Shown here piece by piece: positions 1 to 13,079 of a stretch of 64,000 nucleotides of DNA (position 1 is its first letter; each line of letters starts with the position of its first letter). The notes under the pieces are model-generated. The model ran no database searches, had not been told where the DNA came from, and saw only the letters and a program-made list of their open reading frames with translations. Position numbers and translations under genes: made by a program. Location: positions 825,001 through 889,000 of the forward strand of contig JAFEUB010001117.1 in NCBI GenBank assembly GCA_024529925.1. Direction: 5' to 3'. Source of the stretch: Ophthalmolycus amberensis. Its lineage: Eukaryota; Chordata; Actinopteri; Perciformes; Zoarcidae.

Positions 1-185
1 AATATTTTGAAAGAGTTTTGAAATTGTCCTTGTTGCATGATGTTAAAAAAATCTAATTTTATGACAGTCCCATTTATATTTTTGTCTACTGCCACTACAA
101 TTACTTAAAGTATACATTTCATTCATGTTGCCTTTCCTAATCATGATGACATGAGTGTAAGAAGTCAGCATGACTTGTTCAACAG

Positions 186-341
186 AGACAAGCGTGGTAC
201 TGGGCGCAAACATCCGCCTGCAGCACGATCTCAAATCTCTTCATATCGCAGGAGATTTTAAAGGCCGAGCTCACACCCCCGTCAGCCGACGTCTTTATGA
301 CAGAAGATTACAGAACAACTGTGGACGATCAACAGAGATAG
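186..341 (+). CDS. possible last coding exon of an unidentified plus-strand gene
   Basis: A 156-nt open segment follows a splice-acceptor-like CAG at 183-185 and closes with TAG at 339-341. It would encode 51 residues ending in TTVDDQQR. The segment is clearly richer in G+C than its surroundings, as coding exons are. An AATAAA at 437-442, about 100 nt past the stop, would suit the end of a transcript. I do not recognise the protein, and the upstream exons would lie outside the window. If real, the gene converges on the SLC26-like gene. The reading frame is short, so chance is a fair alternative. Confidence 0.25.
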   Translation, partial: RQAWYWAQTSACSTISNLFISQEILKAELTPPSADVFMTEDYRTTVDDQQR

Positions 342-1543
342 GAACAGTATCATGCCCATGAAACTAACATCAGGATAAACTGTATTTGGTATGGCTTCAA
401 GGTAAAATGCAGTGTCATGTTGAATTGTGTTACAATAATAAACAAAAAAGGACAATGTGTCCAACGGGTTCCTGCTATCTCCACACTGACATACACAGAT
501 TTTCCATTTCTGCTTGTTTGCTTAAAAGGAGATGTATGAAGGACCAGCAAACAACTATTGCCATATAAAGATATTGCAGATTTCTGGGCAATGAATATGT
601 GTTTGACTCCATAAGTGTGTGTCGATGTGTGCATGAATGGCTTCATGCATAGATGCATGTACAGCACTGCAAACTTCAACGTCAATAATAAACACGTAGT
701 TGAATCAACACCTCTCTGAAAGTTTTTAACAAAAACTAAACATTCATATCTGAGCTGTTGTAGTGGATTGTATTAGATTATATAGTACCTAACAAAGTGA
801 CCAAGGAGTTTAAACTAACATTAAAATGACTGAGTTGCTTATTTTACTGGTGGACATCTGCAATAAAACTAGCAGAAAACATAATGTGCACCATTCAGTG
901 AAATGGCTTCTGTGAAAAGCAAAATGACACTATTTACAGTGTGGATTATATGCAAAACAGCAACATTTATAATGTTTTTGCCACTTTGGTGAACCACCAC
1001 TGTCAGATTGATGTAGGCTACATGTAAAACACAAAAAGAAAACTAAGTTACAGCAATAAATACTGTATAACTTTATGCTTGTATGACAATGGTATGGTCT
1101 AGTCACTAGAGCCTAGAGGAGTCCTTCAATCAGAGCCTTTGATTTTTTTGTAGAGCATGGGCAGTTGTTTGTTTGCAATGTAACTAAAGTTATGTTCATG
1201 TCTGACAAATGTGTCACCACTGCAACCACATTGTTTTTCAATAAAGTCCATGTGGACACACACACTCACTAACTAACAAAACTAACTATTAATGCATAAT
1301 ACATGTTGAAAGGTAAAAACTACAGTACATGTTCTAGTCTCCGTTTTGAATTTCCACATGATTGCTATAAACATAATGTGGTTATGTTTTCTTCAGGATC
1401 ATTTATTTTTTACCCGATCTCAATCATCCTCAAATGGGTCATATTATGTATTATATATTTGGAGTGTAACTACTGCATGTTGCATGTTCACAGTACATGT
1501 GAGGCCATGCTGATGTAATGTTTTTACTTCTGTTGCGACTCAC
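342..1543. other. no recognisable gene
   Basis: AT-rich sequence with possible poly(A) signals at 437-442 and near 685. I looked on the minus strand for the next SLC26 exons (last transmembrane helices and the STAS domain) and did not find them. Open frames here are short and resemble nothing known. Confidence 0.5.
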
Positions 1544-4500
1544 TTGTGTTTTTCCTCCGGTGGTCTCTTGGATGAGACTTCGAGACATGGAGGCGCAGAC
1601 AGAGAAGCACTGGAAGAAGCCTCCCACTGCATTACTGAGACCCAGCGCCACCAGCTCCTGCAGCAGGGTGAGAACAAGAAACACAAGAATGAGCAGGAAA
1701 ATACAGAGAGAAAGGAATGTAGAAGTGTGATAAAGGTACTTTAATAAGAGTTGTGGTTTACCTGGTTACTGTCCACATTGTATCCATGTTTCAGTGCAAA
1801 TGTTTTGCCGAGTGAAATAGATATGGCATATCCAACCATGGCCAATGCAAAAGCATCACCAATAACTTCTCCAAAAAGACTTGCATCTGGTACACTGGGA
1901 TAACTTAGACTGGTGCAAAGGTAGAGGAGAAGGAAATGAGTTAGTACTAAACAAGCTGGAAATATGACTCAACAGATAATTACAGCGGTATAACTTGGAC
2001 CCCAATGCTTACCCATTAGGAATTTCCCCAACAACTGAAATAGTGTAGTTGCTGCTCAAGTGGGTATAGCTTGATATTAATGTCCCAGCCACAATCTAAA
2101 GCCATAACAGAAAGCATACAGATCATAAACACAGACTCACACCAAAAGTCAAATTTCACAACACGTCAGACCTTCAATAATTACAAATCTGGTGAATCAT
2201 ATGCTAGATCTGAACCTAATTATTAGCCATAAATAGTTAATTTTTGCTGTGAACTGCACAAATGCAGAGGCCCGGGCACTACTGCTGATTCAGCTGCTTA
2301 GCTCCACAGTGTCTGTGCTTTTTCAGTGCTGCAACATCAGCAGCACAGAGGTGATAACATAAAGAGAGTGTGTCCTCCTCTTATCAACTGACCGTGATGA
2401 GCTCCACTGGGATCGGCACTGGCAGCTTCGGACTGAGAAAAGAGTTGAGCTCCTTGGCTGAAATTAGAAACACCATGGACACAGCGCTGACCAACAGTGT
2501 GGGAAGATGAGTGTGTGGCAGCAACATGCAAACATCCTTCAGAATCTAAAAATGGAATAAGGAAAAGCAGGAGATGGTTAAAGCGTACTACCGTACGCAT
2601 TGAAACACACATGCTTAGCTGCACACAACTTGTAGTTTTTAAGTCAGAATTCAGTATAAGATTACATACTCACAATGTTAACTTATTCACCAATCTATAA
2701 CGTACACTTATGTTAAAATAAACACAAAATTTAGATTGTCATATATTTTTGCTTTTTATAACATTGTTGTGACCTGATGTCCTACTGGTTTACACATGTA
2801 ATTGATCCGTGATATGTTCCACCTCAACAACATCCCGTTTCAAGCCCGAAGTACATCACAGCTCTGACCCCAAAACTAAACATGGAGAACTAGCATTCAG
2901 TGTTTATGCACCTGGAACAAACTCCCAGAAAACTGCAGGTCTGCTGCAACTTGCAGTTCTTTTAAATTAAGGCTAAAGACTTTTCTGTTGGCCGCTGCTA
3001 TTTATTAAATCAAATAATTATTAATTTCTTGCAGTGTAACTTTTATTATAACTCCTGCCTTATTATATTTGAGCTTGTTTTAAATCTCTATTCTATTCTA
3101 GTTTTCTACGATTTAGTGCCGTTTTTTATTTGTGTCTTGAATGTTACTTTTTTACATTATGACATCATATCAGTGCTGGTGTATCAACAAAAAATGCAGC
3201 AATCAAACCAAATACTTAACAGTACTCACATACACCAGTGAAAAGGGCCCGCTGAACCGAGTGGGTGAAACTCCAAAGATGTGCTTGAGTTGTGCCACCA
3301 CAGCATGGGCTGCGGCTGCTGTTGTGTAAGCCCGCACCAGAGGTTCAGACAAGTATGTCTCCACAAATCCAAACTTTACCAACCCCAGTACCACCTATGC
3401 AAACAATCATTTATGTGAATGAGTATTGGCAGCTGTAACAACGGTATACAACATCATGATTTCTGTGGGATGCTGTGTCCAGACCTGAATAAGTCCTCCC
3501 AGGACGGTGGTAGCAGCCGCCACCTGCACCCTGTACGAGTCCCGGGCAGTTATGTCCACCTCTGCAGTGACGTTGGTCCCATTCGTTATGAGGAACGCCG
3601 AGTCTGGAGCAAGTCTCTCTGTCACACTACCCACCATGATGCTGAGCACAGTAAATGTACCTGAACACAATGAAAGATAGCAGCACATATCATTACAGGG
3701 GTTATAATGGCTACAGTTACGTGTCTCTCGCTCTCTCTCTTTCTACTTACCAATGGAGATATGGCGTGACGTTCCAAAAAATAAGTAGATCAACGCTGGA
3801 TAGAGGGACGAGTAGAGCCCAAATACAGGAGGTACAGAAGCCAACAATGCGTATGCCAAACCTGTGAAAAACAGAAGTTCTGTTTCACCTGTCTCAGTTT
3901 ACTAATGAATATTTTTAAGAACCATTTTTTCTGTAGTATTACTGTCAAACGTAATAAGACATCTTTGTGCAACATATTGCTTTTGAGTCAAAATGATACA
4001 TTAGGTTTTTATCATGTCATGAAATTCACACAGTGATGACATGTGAAAAAATCTGACCTTTTTCTATAGTATTGTGGATATAAACTCGACCATGATGGAC
4101 TATTGTCATACCTTGTGGCAGGTGCATTATGCCCACACTGATGCCAGAGATGAGGTCTGGCATGCCATATTCCCAGATTGAGTAGTTGGGCAGCCAGTAC
4201 AACACAGGCAAGCTGCTCATCACACTTTGTTTCAGTTTGGGTGCTGTACATCTGGAAGAGATTTGAAGGATACACATTGACAAAAGTTTTTTATTGGCTG
4301 ATATCTTAAAGCATAAATTTACTGACATTTTTTTACTTTGACAAAAAGATCAGACCCGACATCTACATCAAAGTTACAAGATCAAGCCATAAAATGTGCC
4401 TTACCTTAAGGAGTCTTTAAGGCGTTCACTTAGAGAAGGGTGAGTGTCAGAGTATGTTTTTCTCTGCGTTACCTCTTCCAGTCTCTGCTCATCAAGCACT

Positions 4501-4544
4501 TCCCGCTCCACTCTGTATTTCCCAACTCTGCGTGGAGAGTCCAT
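1544..4544 (-). CDS. slc26a6: SLC26 family anion exchanger, SLC26A6-like (N-terminal half)
   Basis: Nine minus-strand exons join in frame: 4405-4544 (ATG at 4544), 4112-4251, 3751-3861, 3485-3660, 3230-3394, 2393-2545, 2013-2095, 1762-1894 and 1544-1657. Together they give 405 codons. The protein is a multi-pass membrane exchanger of Cl-, HCO3-, sulfate or oxalate. Recognisable SLC26 stretches include GISVGIMHLPQGLAYALLAS, FGLYSSLYP, FGTSRHISIG, the TEPLVRAYTTAAA-like helix, LPVPIPVELIT and GGFFQCFSVCASMSRSLIQE. An N-glycosylation-type loop (NGTNVT) lies in the fourth exon. The N-terminus (YRVEREVLDE) and the overall match favour SLC26A6 over prestin (SLC26A5), but the paralogue is uncertain. 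The last helices and the C-terminal STAS domain are not in the window. The gene is head-to-head with kbtbd12. Confidence 0.8.
2830..3120 (+). repeat. LINE 3'-end relic in an SLC26 intron
   Basis: The stretch reads like the decayed C-terminal end of a fish non-LTR reverse transcriptase (GELAFSVYAPGTN-like, then a short basic tail), followed by a T-rich 3' untranslated region. It lies between the exons at 2393-2545 and 3230-3394. Identification rests on resemblance only. Confidence 0.45.
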
Positions 4545-6092
4545 TGGGCTGAATCTGTCAATATCTGTGCAACTTCAATGATTTTACTCTTTTAATATGC
4601 AGTAAAGGTGCTTTATTCCAAGTCTTTACTACAAATGGTTCACCAAACTGTCAAGAGGACAACTGTATCTGCATATATACATCATATCGCCTAATGATTA
4701 ACTATAGTCAGGCCCTTATGGGCAGAGCCTCTTCATGACAATGACGGCTGACCGGAAGAAGCAAAGGATGTAATTATAGTCTTAAAGTGGAAAAATATTA
4801 ACTCTGTTGAATTTCAACGGATGTTTGACAGGTACTTCCCCCATGATTCCAGGTCTTTTTTTTCCCCATTCACTTGCAAAAGTAAAGCTAATGACCCATG
4901 AAGTGTAACCTTAAACTCGAATTATATCGGACAAGTGAGTCTTTATGACGGCAACTTCTGAACAAAATACTTAAAATATTTAAAAACGAATCTACTAGTC
5001 AGTTAATATCCAACACAATGCTGGCAAGCCAGAAAGTAAAATGTATAAATACATATAGTATACAACCTTTATTATTATGATTAGTACAATCATTTAAATA
5101 ATTCAGATTTTATGAATCAAACTTAATAGATAAGGTCTGATTCTTGCACCGTGTGGGCATACAGTACACTGGGCCTTTAAGAAAGTGCCATCATGAAATC
5201 TGAATCCGAGCTAGGAGCAATGTGTCATTTCAGTCATTCCAGAGCTGCACGCACGTGACCGAGGCAAACTAAGTGAAACAAAGAATTACTTTAATCACAC
5301 AGTGCAACATAATGCCAATGAGTCAAATGAGGAATGTCAAAATGATTCACAATATTTGTCACTGTCATGGCTTAAAAACAAACACTCTCCTGGTCACTCA
5401 AACCCTTCATGACCTACTTGCTGTCCACCTCAACAGTGTCTATTTTGGGTTAGCAGCTCAGAGGGCCACAACAGTGTAGGGGGTACATATCTTTGTCTCC
5501 TGCCAGAGCTCAGACCGTCTCTAACCCCCCTGACTGATACATTAGGCAACATCAACAGCACATGAAAAACATGGATATTTACTTGTCTTTTTAGACCAAA
5601 GAGAGCAGAGGAGCTGGAGACTATGGTAAGGCCTTTTACAAGGGAATGCTTTATGATGTGAGCAGATGTAGTGCTAACTTATGAGACATGTTATTTGGAC
5701 AATGGTGAATTTTGGTAGTATTTGTTATATCGAAAGCTAATTAGATATTCAGATTACATAAGTTCATGGAAATATGTTTACAGGTTTGCCATTACTTAAG
5801 CCACTAGGATGTGGTATTGTATTACTTAAATATGCTTTCATGGAATCTTTGTATTGTTACATTGATTTCTTATGGTTAATCAAGTAATACAATAATTACT
5901 TAATTATTTTATCTACATTTTCATTGTCAGAGTACCAAGATGACCAAATGATCATAAATAAAGAATTGATTTGACTAGCAGTTATAGCATTACAAGTATA
6001 CATTTCACACCAGCATGTGATTATTAAACTGCTGTCTGATATATTGATGGCTGCTATGCATTTGTTTCTGCTTTTTTCCTTTGTTTTTCCAG
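4545..6092. promoter_or_regulatory. shared upstream region of slc26a6-like and kbtbd12
   Basis: About 1.6 kb separates the two divergent start codons. A possible non-coding first exon of kbtbd12 ends with a good donor at 5625/5626 (CTATG|GTAAGG). A splice acceptor at 6091-6092 opens the coding exon. No TATA box or long conserved block is obvious by eye, and the region has no plausible ORF. Confidence 0.4.
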
Positions 6093-6144
6093 AGACAACG
6101 TCCTGTAACTTTTTAAATATTGTTTCTAAAACAGTTGAGGGAAA

Positions 6145-8480
6145 ATGGATCTCACGGCCAAACATGGGCTGGTGCTGCTCGACCAGCTGAGGAAGATGAG
6201 GGAGGGTGAGCATCTGACAGATGTGGTGCTGGTTGCCGAGGGCATCAGCTTTCCATGCCATCGGGTCGTTCTGTCCGCCTTCAGCCCGTACTTCCGTGTA
6301 ATGTTCACATGCGGGCTGCGTGAGTGCAGCAACAGAGAAATATTCTTGCGTGACACCCCTGCAGACAGCCTGGCCCTCCTCTTGAACTATATGTACTGCT
6401 CCGATCTTCCGCTCACTAATGCCAATGTACAAGGCATCTCTATTGCAGCTTTTCTCCTGCAGATGGATGCCGTCTTCACTCGCTGCCAGCTGCACATGAC
6501 CGAGAACATGGACGCCTCCAACTGCCTTGGTGTGTATTACTTTGCCCGTGACCTCGGTGCGGAGGAACTGGCTGACCATGCTCAGCGCTACCTGCGGCAG
6601 CACTTTGACCAAGTCTGCCAAAATGAGGAGGTCCTTGAGCTGGAGGCCCATCAGCTGGGAAAGCTCCTGACTTCCGACGACCTTAATGTTTCACAAGAAG
6701 AGACCATCCTGGATGTTGTCCTACGCTGGGTCAAACACACCACTCTGATGGATGGAGAGGTCCGTAATCTGCACCTTCCAGAGCTCCTGAGGAAAGTCCG
6801 TCTGCCACTGATAAATGCTGACTATTTAAGAGAGGCAATGAAGAGGAACACGGCCCTGCTGGCAGATGCTGAATGTCTAGAGATTCTCAATCAAGCCTTG
6901 GAGGTCACAGCGATGCATCCTTCAGCTGCACCACGTAAACTAAAGCTGCGTTACGGCATGGAGACCACAGATCTGCTGCTCTGTGTTGGAAACGACAGCG
7001 GCGGGATCAGGACAAGATACGGCAACTACACTGAGCGCAGCTTTTGCTATGCCCCATACACAGGCCGAATCTACTACATCACTTCACCTCGCTATGCAGA
7101 GGCTCTGGGGTATGTGTGTGCCGGGGTTGTAACTGAAAGAAATGACATCATAGTGGCAGGAGAGGTAGGCGCACGAAGAATGGCCCGACAGGAGGACATG
7201 AATGTGAAGATTTACAGGTCAGATATTAGGTGACACACTTGATAACTCTGTATTTGCACGCACACAGGTGGCACTAATTGTTATCTTGGGTTGCCAGGTA
7301 CAAAGTAGAGGCCCAAGGAAGCTGGGAGTGCCTGACGTCAGCCGAGTACCGTGATTCATACGCTCTGGGGTCCCTGGGTGACACTCTGTACCTGCTGGGT
7401 GGGCAGATGAAGCTGAAGAACCAGTTTCTCATCACCAACTGTGTCGAGCGATGGTCTCTGCAAGGAGGACCCTGGCGCAGTGCAGCACCCCTGCCTATAC
7501 CGTTAGCCTATCACAGCGTGGTCAGGATGAAAGATCGCCTTTATGTGATGGGTGGTCGAACTCCACAGGTGATGTCAAAACATATTTACACGCGTTAACT
7601 TCTTAGCAATTACTGTGAAAGATAAAGATTCAGACTTGAACACATTTGACATAAGCTCGGTGTCTGTGTGCGACTCCTGTCTAACTGCACCTGTTCTGCT
7701 CCATCACCCCCTCCCTCCCCTTCAACCATGCAGTCATACCGGATGGATGATGAGCCCGACCGTCTCAGTAACCGCCTCCTGGAGTATGATCCAAACAGAA
7801 ATAAGTGGACAGAGCTAGGTCCCATGAAGCTCTCAAAGTACCGCTGCAGTGCTGTTGTACACAATGGAGAAATTTTCGTGATGGGTGATATTGTTTTGTT
7901 TTAATCTTTTAAATCTCTCTTGGAATGCATATATTGTGACATAAATTAAGCTGCATTGAGTCCTGTAACAATTCTTAGTTACATAAGTTTTCAAAAGGAT
8001 TCTTTTTGGTGACAAAACAAACTATTTTGCAGGGGGTATTGGATGTGAGGGTTTGGATCGTGGACAATCACGCCGCTGCCTCGATGCTGTAGAGATCTAC
8101 AACCCAGATGGAAATTATTGGAGGGATGGACCGCCTCTCCCATCTCCACAACTCTCACTGCGCACCAACGCCTCAAACGCAGGAGTGGTGGGAGGCAAGA
8201 TCTACGTGTGTGGATACTACAAAGGAGCAGGTCATGAAAGAACAGACATATCTAATCATATTCAATGAATTAAGACTACATTACCCATTCTGTTTCTTAA
8301 CAACCTTTAGATCGTCATGATGACATAACGAAAGATATTTTGGAGCTGGACCCATGGGAGAACCGGTGGACTGTGGTGGCTCGGCAAGCTCTGATGCACG
8401 ACAACTATGACGTCTGTTTAGTGGCAAATCTCAACCCAAGGGGACTTATGTCCCCACCTGCAGACTTGGTTAAACAGTGA
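6145..8480 (+). CDS. kbtbd12: Kelch repeat and BTB domain-containing protein 12
   Basis: Five exons join in frame: 6145-7217, 7298-7568, 7734-7884, 8033-8230 and 8311-8480. They give 620 residues, close to the human protein (about 623). An N-terminal BTB domain (roughly residues 17-125, with FPCHRVVLSAFSPYFRVMFT) is followed by a BACK domain (roughly 130-240) and Kelch repeats to the end (YALGSLGDTLYLLGGQ, DEPDRLSN, VEIYNPDGNYWRDGPPLPSP). BTB-BACK-Kelch proteins usually serve as substrate adaptors for Cullin-3 ubiquitin ligases; that role is inferred from the family, as KBTBD12 itself is little studied. The start ATG has an in-frame BTB directly behind it. A poly(A) signal AATAAA is at 8689-8694. 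The gene converges on iho1. Confidence 0.93.
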
Positions 8481-9623
8481 CACCCCTGTCAGAGCAAGTC
8501 AAAGTCTGTGTAGGAGAATTAGCGAAGGAAAATAATTATTAATTATTAAAGCACTTATTGCTGGGCCAAAGGCATTGTTTTTTTTTTCAAGCAGAAAGTT
8601 TTACTCCCCAACATGAAAGAGGATCTGCGGTCAGTGATTTGCACGTTGTTATGAGATTCTCTTGTCAATGAGAACAGAAAAACTTGTAAATAAAGTGTTT
8701 GTTATTTTAAATCTTAAGCATCTGCAGAGATTGATCACCGGAATCCTGCAGCTGTTTGGCACACAGTATTATCAGCAACACCAGGACACGCCTTGTGAAA
8801 TTAACCAGACATACATTTTTGTTATAATTTGAGCTTCAACGATAAGTCGGTTGACAAAATGAATCGGAATAATTGTTTGTCATATTTCAAGCAAAAATAC
8901 TGAACTTCTGAGTCCAGCTTCTCAAAAGAAAGAAACTGAAGACATGGCTTCTCAGAAAATGTGAATAAATTTGACTATTTAACATTTCATAGTAAATTTA
9001 CAAAACAAATTGTTTGCACTTTAAATGATAATGTAGCTCCAATTATAAGTATGGACTTTGATACAAATTATACCAAGATGAAAAGTATTTGATCCAGCAG
9101 TGTAAATACTAACGACTTGTAATAAATTAAATTGACGGAATACCAAATTGAATATTTCTTGTATCAATCAATTGTTCTTTTTGTGGAATGCTTGCTAAAG
9201 CATAATAAAATGTTTTCCTGCACCTTAACATTTATGGAGCATGAGTGTTTATTTGAAAGACAATTCTTTGTTTATTTTGTAATGTCACATCAACAGTATA
9301 AGTACAGAATAAATAAATATAAATAAATAAGCAGACAGTTTAGTAAACAATATGTATTTTAGTCAGCTGGATAACTTTAAATATGTTATTGTATTTGTGT
9401 GTGAGTCTGTGCTAAAGGTACTTATCATGAGTACCTTTTAGACCCCTCCAACATAAGTATAAGACAACATTTATCAATGTTTTCATTCTTCAAGAAACGG
9501 AATATCTCTACAACTATTATAACAGAAGTCATAAGTAATGACAAATAACACAATGAACCTTTCTGACTTTTACTCCAAACATAAGAGCACAGATGAGTCA
9601 CTCTTGAATCCTTCACTCATCCG
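8481..9623. other. kbtbd12 3' UTR and convergent intergenic region
   Basis: The kbtbd12 3' UTR probably ends soon after AATAAA at 8689-8694. The remainder is AT-rich with no coding signal; the iho1 3' UTR must come from its right-hand part. Confidence 0.5.
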
Positions 9624-12402
9624 CTAAAAGGCTGAATAACAGTCCTTGTCAAACAACTGCCAGAGGCTTTCAGGTTTCACTGGGGTCCCTCTCTCGGACT
9701 CCGATGAGAGCGTCTCTAAAATGGATTCGATTCCTGCGAGGCACACGGAGCTGTTGCTGTCCTGAGACCAGCAGCTGAGAGGGGTGATGAAACATCCTTC
9801 AGCTGTGGATCTCATCCCACGGTTTGGCCTTTTAGGACAGTCTGGGTTGAGACTCTGCTGGCTGGTTAACATGTTCGGATCCCGACGCTCACAGAGAGAT
9901 GCTGAAGCATTTTGTTGTTTGTCACAGTTCATGAGAGGGTCACGGTTTTCCTTCGTCACAGTGCACTTACTCCTTTGTGAGAGCACCAACGGTCTCTTTT
10001 TGCACTTTTTGTGGCCTCTCGGAGTGAATTTCTTCTTTATGATGTCGCTGGGATGCTGAGGGGGAACTTCGGCCTTAGTGTGTTCAGTGTTGTGCGACTT
10101 GCGTCTAAGCTGCATGCCTTCCAGCTTGTCGTCTTGCAGGATGGTGGAGAACGGCTGCTCCAGCTCTGGTGACGTCTGGCTGGCATTGTCCGTCACTCTC
10201 TTGGGGCTGGCTTTGGCTGAGTGCTCTGAGACTAAGGTGCTGAGCAGCTTCAGAGCCTCTTCCAGCATGTTCCGTTCTCTCTCCTGCTCCTCTCTCAGAC
10301 TCTCCACAGTACTCTTTAAGCTTTGCAGATTTGAACCCAGTTCTGCTGTGGTGTCCCCACACTAAATGGTAAAAAATAAGTTTTATCGATAACATTTATT
10401 AACCACCAAAATCTACTTTGAGCCAACTGAAACTTCAGCAATCTTGTCCAAATGCTACAAACCTTTTGCGCAGTCTCCCCCAATTCAGTTAACATCTCTT
10501 TCTGTGAGTTCACTTTCGTCAGTAAAGTCTCAAACTGCAGAGAAATGTCACTCTGGAGACTGATGAAACTATTTTGTACTGGGATGAATGAACAAAAAGA
10601 CAGAAATCTGCTCAATACAATTTTTTTAAAGTATGGAACAGTATATATAATGTCCAAATTAGATGAAATGATGGGTGACCAATGTTTAATTATTGTGCCA
10701 AGAGCACCATCTACTGGCAATAATACATGTTTGCGCTTGGCCTTTCTTTACAGAATGCAGAGAGCAACTGGAAGTTCAACCATTCCAACAAAAAATACAT
10801 TTTTAAAAATTAGGAAACTTACATGTTGATGCAAAGTTGTCAAATTTTTGAAGGACCGTTTGACACACAGCAGTGTTTCTCTCTGTGCCAGTGACCAGTT
10901 GTTGGATCTGAAAAAAATGGCAGTGTTTCTTTTAATCTACAAAAAAGGAACCGCAAAATCGAAAAGGCAACAGAATGGATGCTTATCATCACTTACATTG
11001 TTGAGTGTTTCTCGAAAATGAGTACATTCTTTGGCTAAAATATCACTGTTAAAGCAAAGGACAGATATTAAAATGTCAGAAGTGATTAGTCCGACTTCTT
11101 TTATAATCGTGTAAATTCACAGTGAGTAGCATGTTTAAGTCACACCCATCCGTTTTCTCTTTTGCCCTTTTCTTCGCCTCTTCAAATGTATCCAGTATTC
11201 CAGAAGTTTTGCTCTTGTCCTTTAAGTCTCCAAACAGGAACGGTTTAGTGTGATAACTGCTCAAAAACTTTGGGTCACTTCCCTAAATTAAACAAAGTAA
11301 AATGAAGTTAAGAGCTGTAGACAAGACATAACTAATGTTCACATAATCTGAGAGATGATGAATAAAACTATGCACTCATGGTCCTATACAGTGGGTCAAT
11401 CTTTTCATATGATGGCATGTGTTAAGTGGACTAAAGAGTTTCACAATAATGTGGAATGCACTATACATTTGCTTGTTACTAACAAGCAATATAACAATCT
11501 CTGATAATATATAAATGTCTATTGTCTCCACGTATATACTTCCATACTGCACACACAAATTCTCTTTTATTAAAAAGTATATTCATATTTTTATGCATAA
11601 AGTTACTAAATGGAAAAGCACAAAAAGGTAAACATCTTGTTTACTTTTCTCTTAGTACAACACATCTGTAAATATACCATCAGCTTCGACCCATTACTGC
11701 ACCTGGCATAAATATTACACCAGGTATAAGTCTTGGGACTACAGATGAAAAATAGCCTTTTGGCTAACTCTGGCACATTTGCAGAAATGTTTTTTATTAA
11801 TATGCACTGTCCCGTTCAAATAAACCAATAAATAAATAAATAAGTAATAATGCCTTAAACCACAGCGATGTGTCCGTAGATCTGGGTACTCACACATATT
11901 ACTGCCACTTGTAAAATTGAGTTGATAAACCTCACCTCTTGTGAACTTTGTTGGGAGGTCCTGGATGACAAACTCATATCTTGAGACAGGCCTTGAGAGT
12001 TTTCAGGCCAAAACTGAGACCCAAAGAACAACTGAGAGTCTGTGAAACTGGAGTAGCCGCTGGTAGCCCCATTTCTGTGGATTGTTTTATCCCCACAAGG
12101 TTTGAGGAGGAAAGAAAACCACAAAAAACACAATTTCTTTGTGCAGCAAAACAGAGAAAGTGTTTGTATAAATCAGGTAAAAACACACAGTGTGTTTTAC
12201 GTAAAGTATTGCTCTACAAATGTAGGGCTTGATTACAGTGTTTTTCTGAATCAAACTATGAATCACAGCTTCATATAACATTGTTCACAGATAAGTGACC
12301 TAAATAGCTAATAGGAGTCATAGTTAAGTAGCACACTCAAGGTAACTACCTGTTTCCAGTTGGGATGCTCAGGATCTCCTCTATGTTCCTCGTATGATTC
12401 AT
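9624..12402 (-). CDS. iho1: Interactor of HORMAD1 (IHO1, CCDC36)
   Basis: Seven minus-strand coding exons join in frame: 12350-12402, 11936-12074, 11146-11282, 10997-11045, 10823-10907, 10463-10578 and 9624-10361. They give 438 residues, shorter than the mammalian protein. The N-terminus (NIEEILSIP, then YSSFTDSQLFFGSQFWPENS) matches the conserved head of mammalian IHO1. The middle is helical and suits a coiled coil, including an ESLREEQERERN stretch. The block DNASQTSPELEQP has a mammalian counterpart. IHO1 sits on unsynapsed meiotic chromosome axes, binds HORMAD1, and with REC114 and MEI4 promotes SPO11 double-strand breaks. The last exon carries over half the protein and is low-complexity and basic. 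A 5' non-coding exon probably starts near 12,800. Confidence 0.88.
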
Positions 12403-12720
12403 TGCGTTTGAGTACCTGTAAAGACAACAAGTTAGTAGTAATTGTAGCTGGCTATGTCTTCGGGCATCATTCAATATGCGAGCTAGTGTTAGCCTTTGTT
12501 AGCATTGACGCTAATCTAGAAAATGTTTCACTAGCTGACGTTAACGTTAGCTAACTTTAAATAAAATGGAGTCAATATAAATTTAGAAAATCTGGTCAAA
12601 AAATCAACTTTGCTATTCATCTTAAATCTCGTTGTGTGCAGTGGTTGTCGTGGATTAAATACAAATACTTTAAGGATTAAATATGCTATACACACTAAAA
12701 TATATTTTTAATTGACTCAC

Positions 12721-12800
12721 ATTCCGCAGAGACCGTGTCGATGACGAGTGGGAGGTTGACAACGGAGAGTAACCTCGCGAGGATTTAAATCTCCTGCCAT
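12721..12800 (-). other. iho1: probable 5' non-coding exon of iho1
   Basis: On the minus strand a GC-rich segment ends at a strong donor (GGAAT|GTGAGTCA, junction at 12720/12721). The coding exon's acceptor lies at 12416-12417, giving an intron of 305 nt. The transcription start is not resolved. Confidence 0.5.
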
Positions 12801-13079
12801 GTGACCTTCTCCTTCCACAGCGAGGCTACATTCAGGGTCCCTCGGAAAAGTTACTTTATTAGTTAGTTAGCAACTATATTGTAGAAAAGTGTCCTTCGGT
12901 TTACCACATACTGGTAAAAACAATTCATGATATAAGAAAATGATGAAGTGGTACATTATTGTCGCTAATTCAATAAATAAATGTTTACCATCAATGCTGG
13001 ATAGTTCATCTGATAATCCAGAGGGCCCCATAGACTGAGGGCCCCCAAAAGCGCTAAATTCCCTTTACTGTCTTTAACT

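Noticed and set aside
1544..4544. Prestin (SLC26A5) as the SLC26 identity
   Set aside because: The N-terminus and extracellular loop read closer to SLC26A6, though the call stays at family level.
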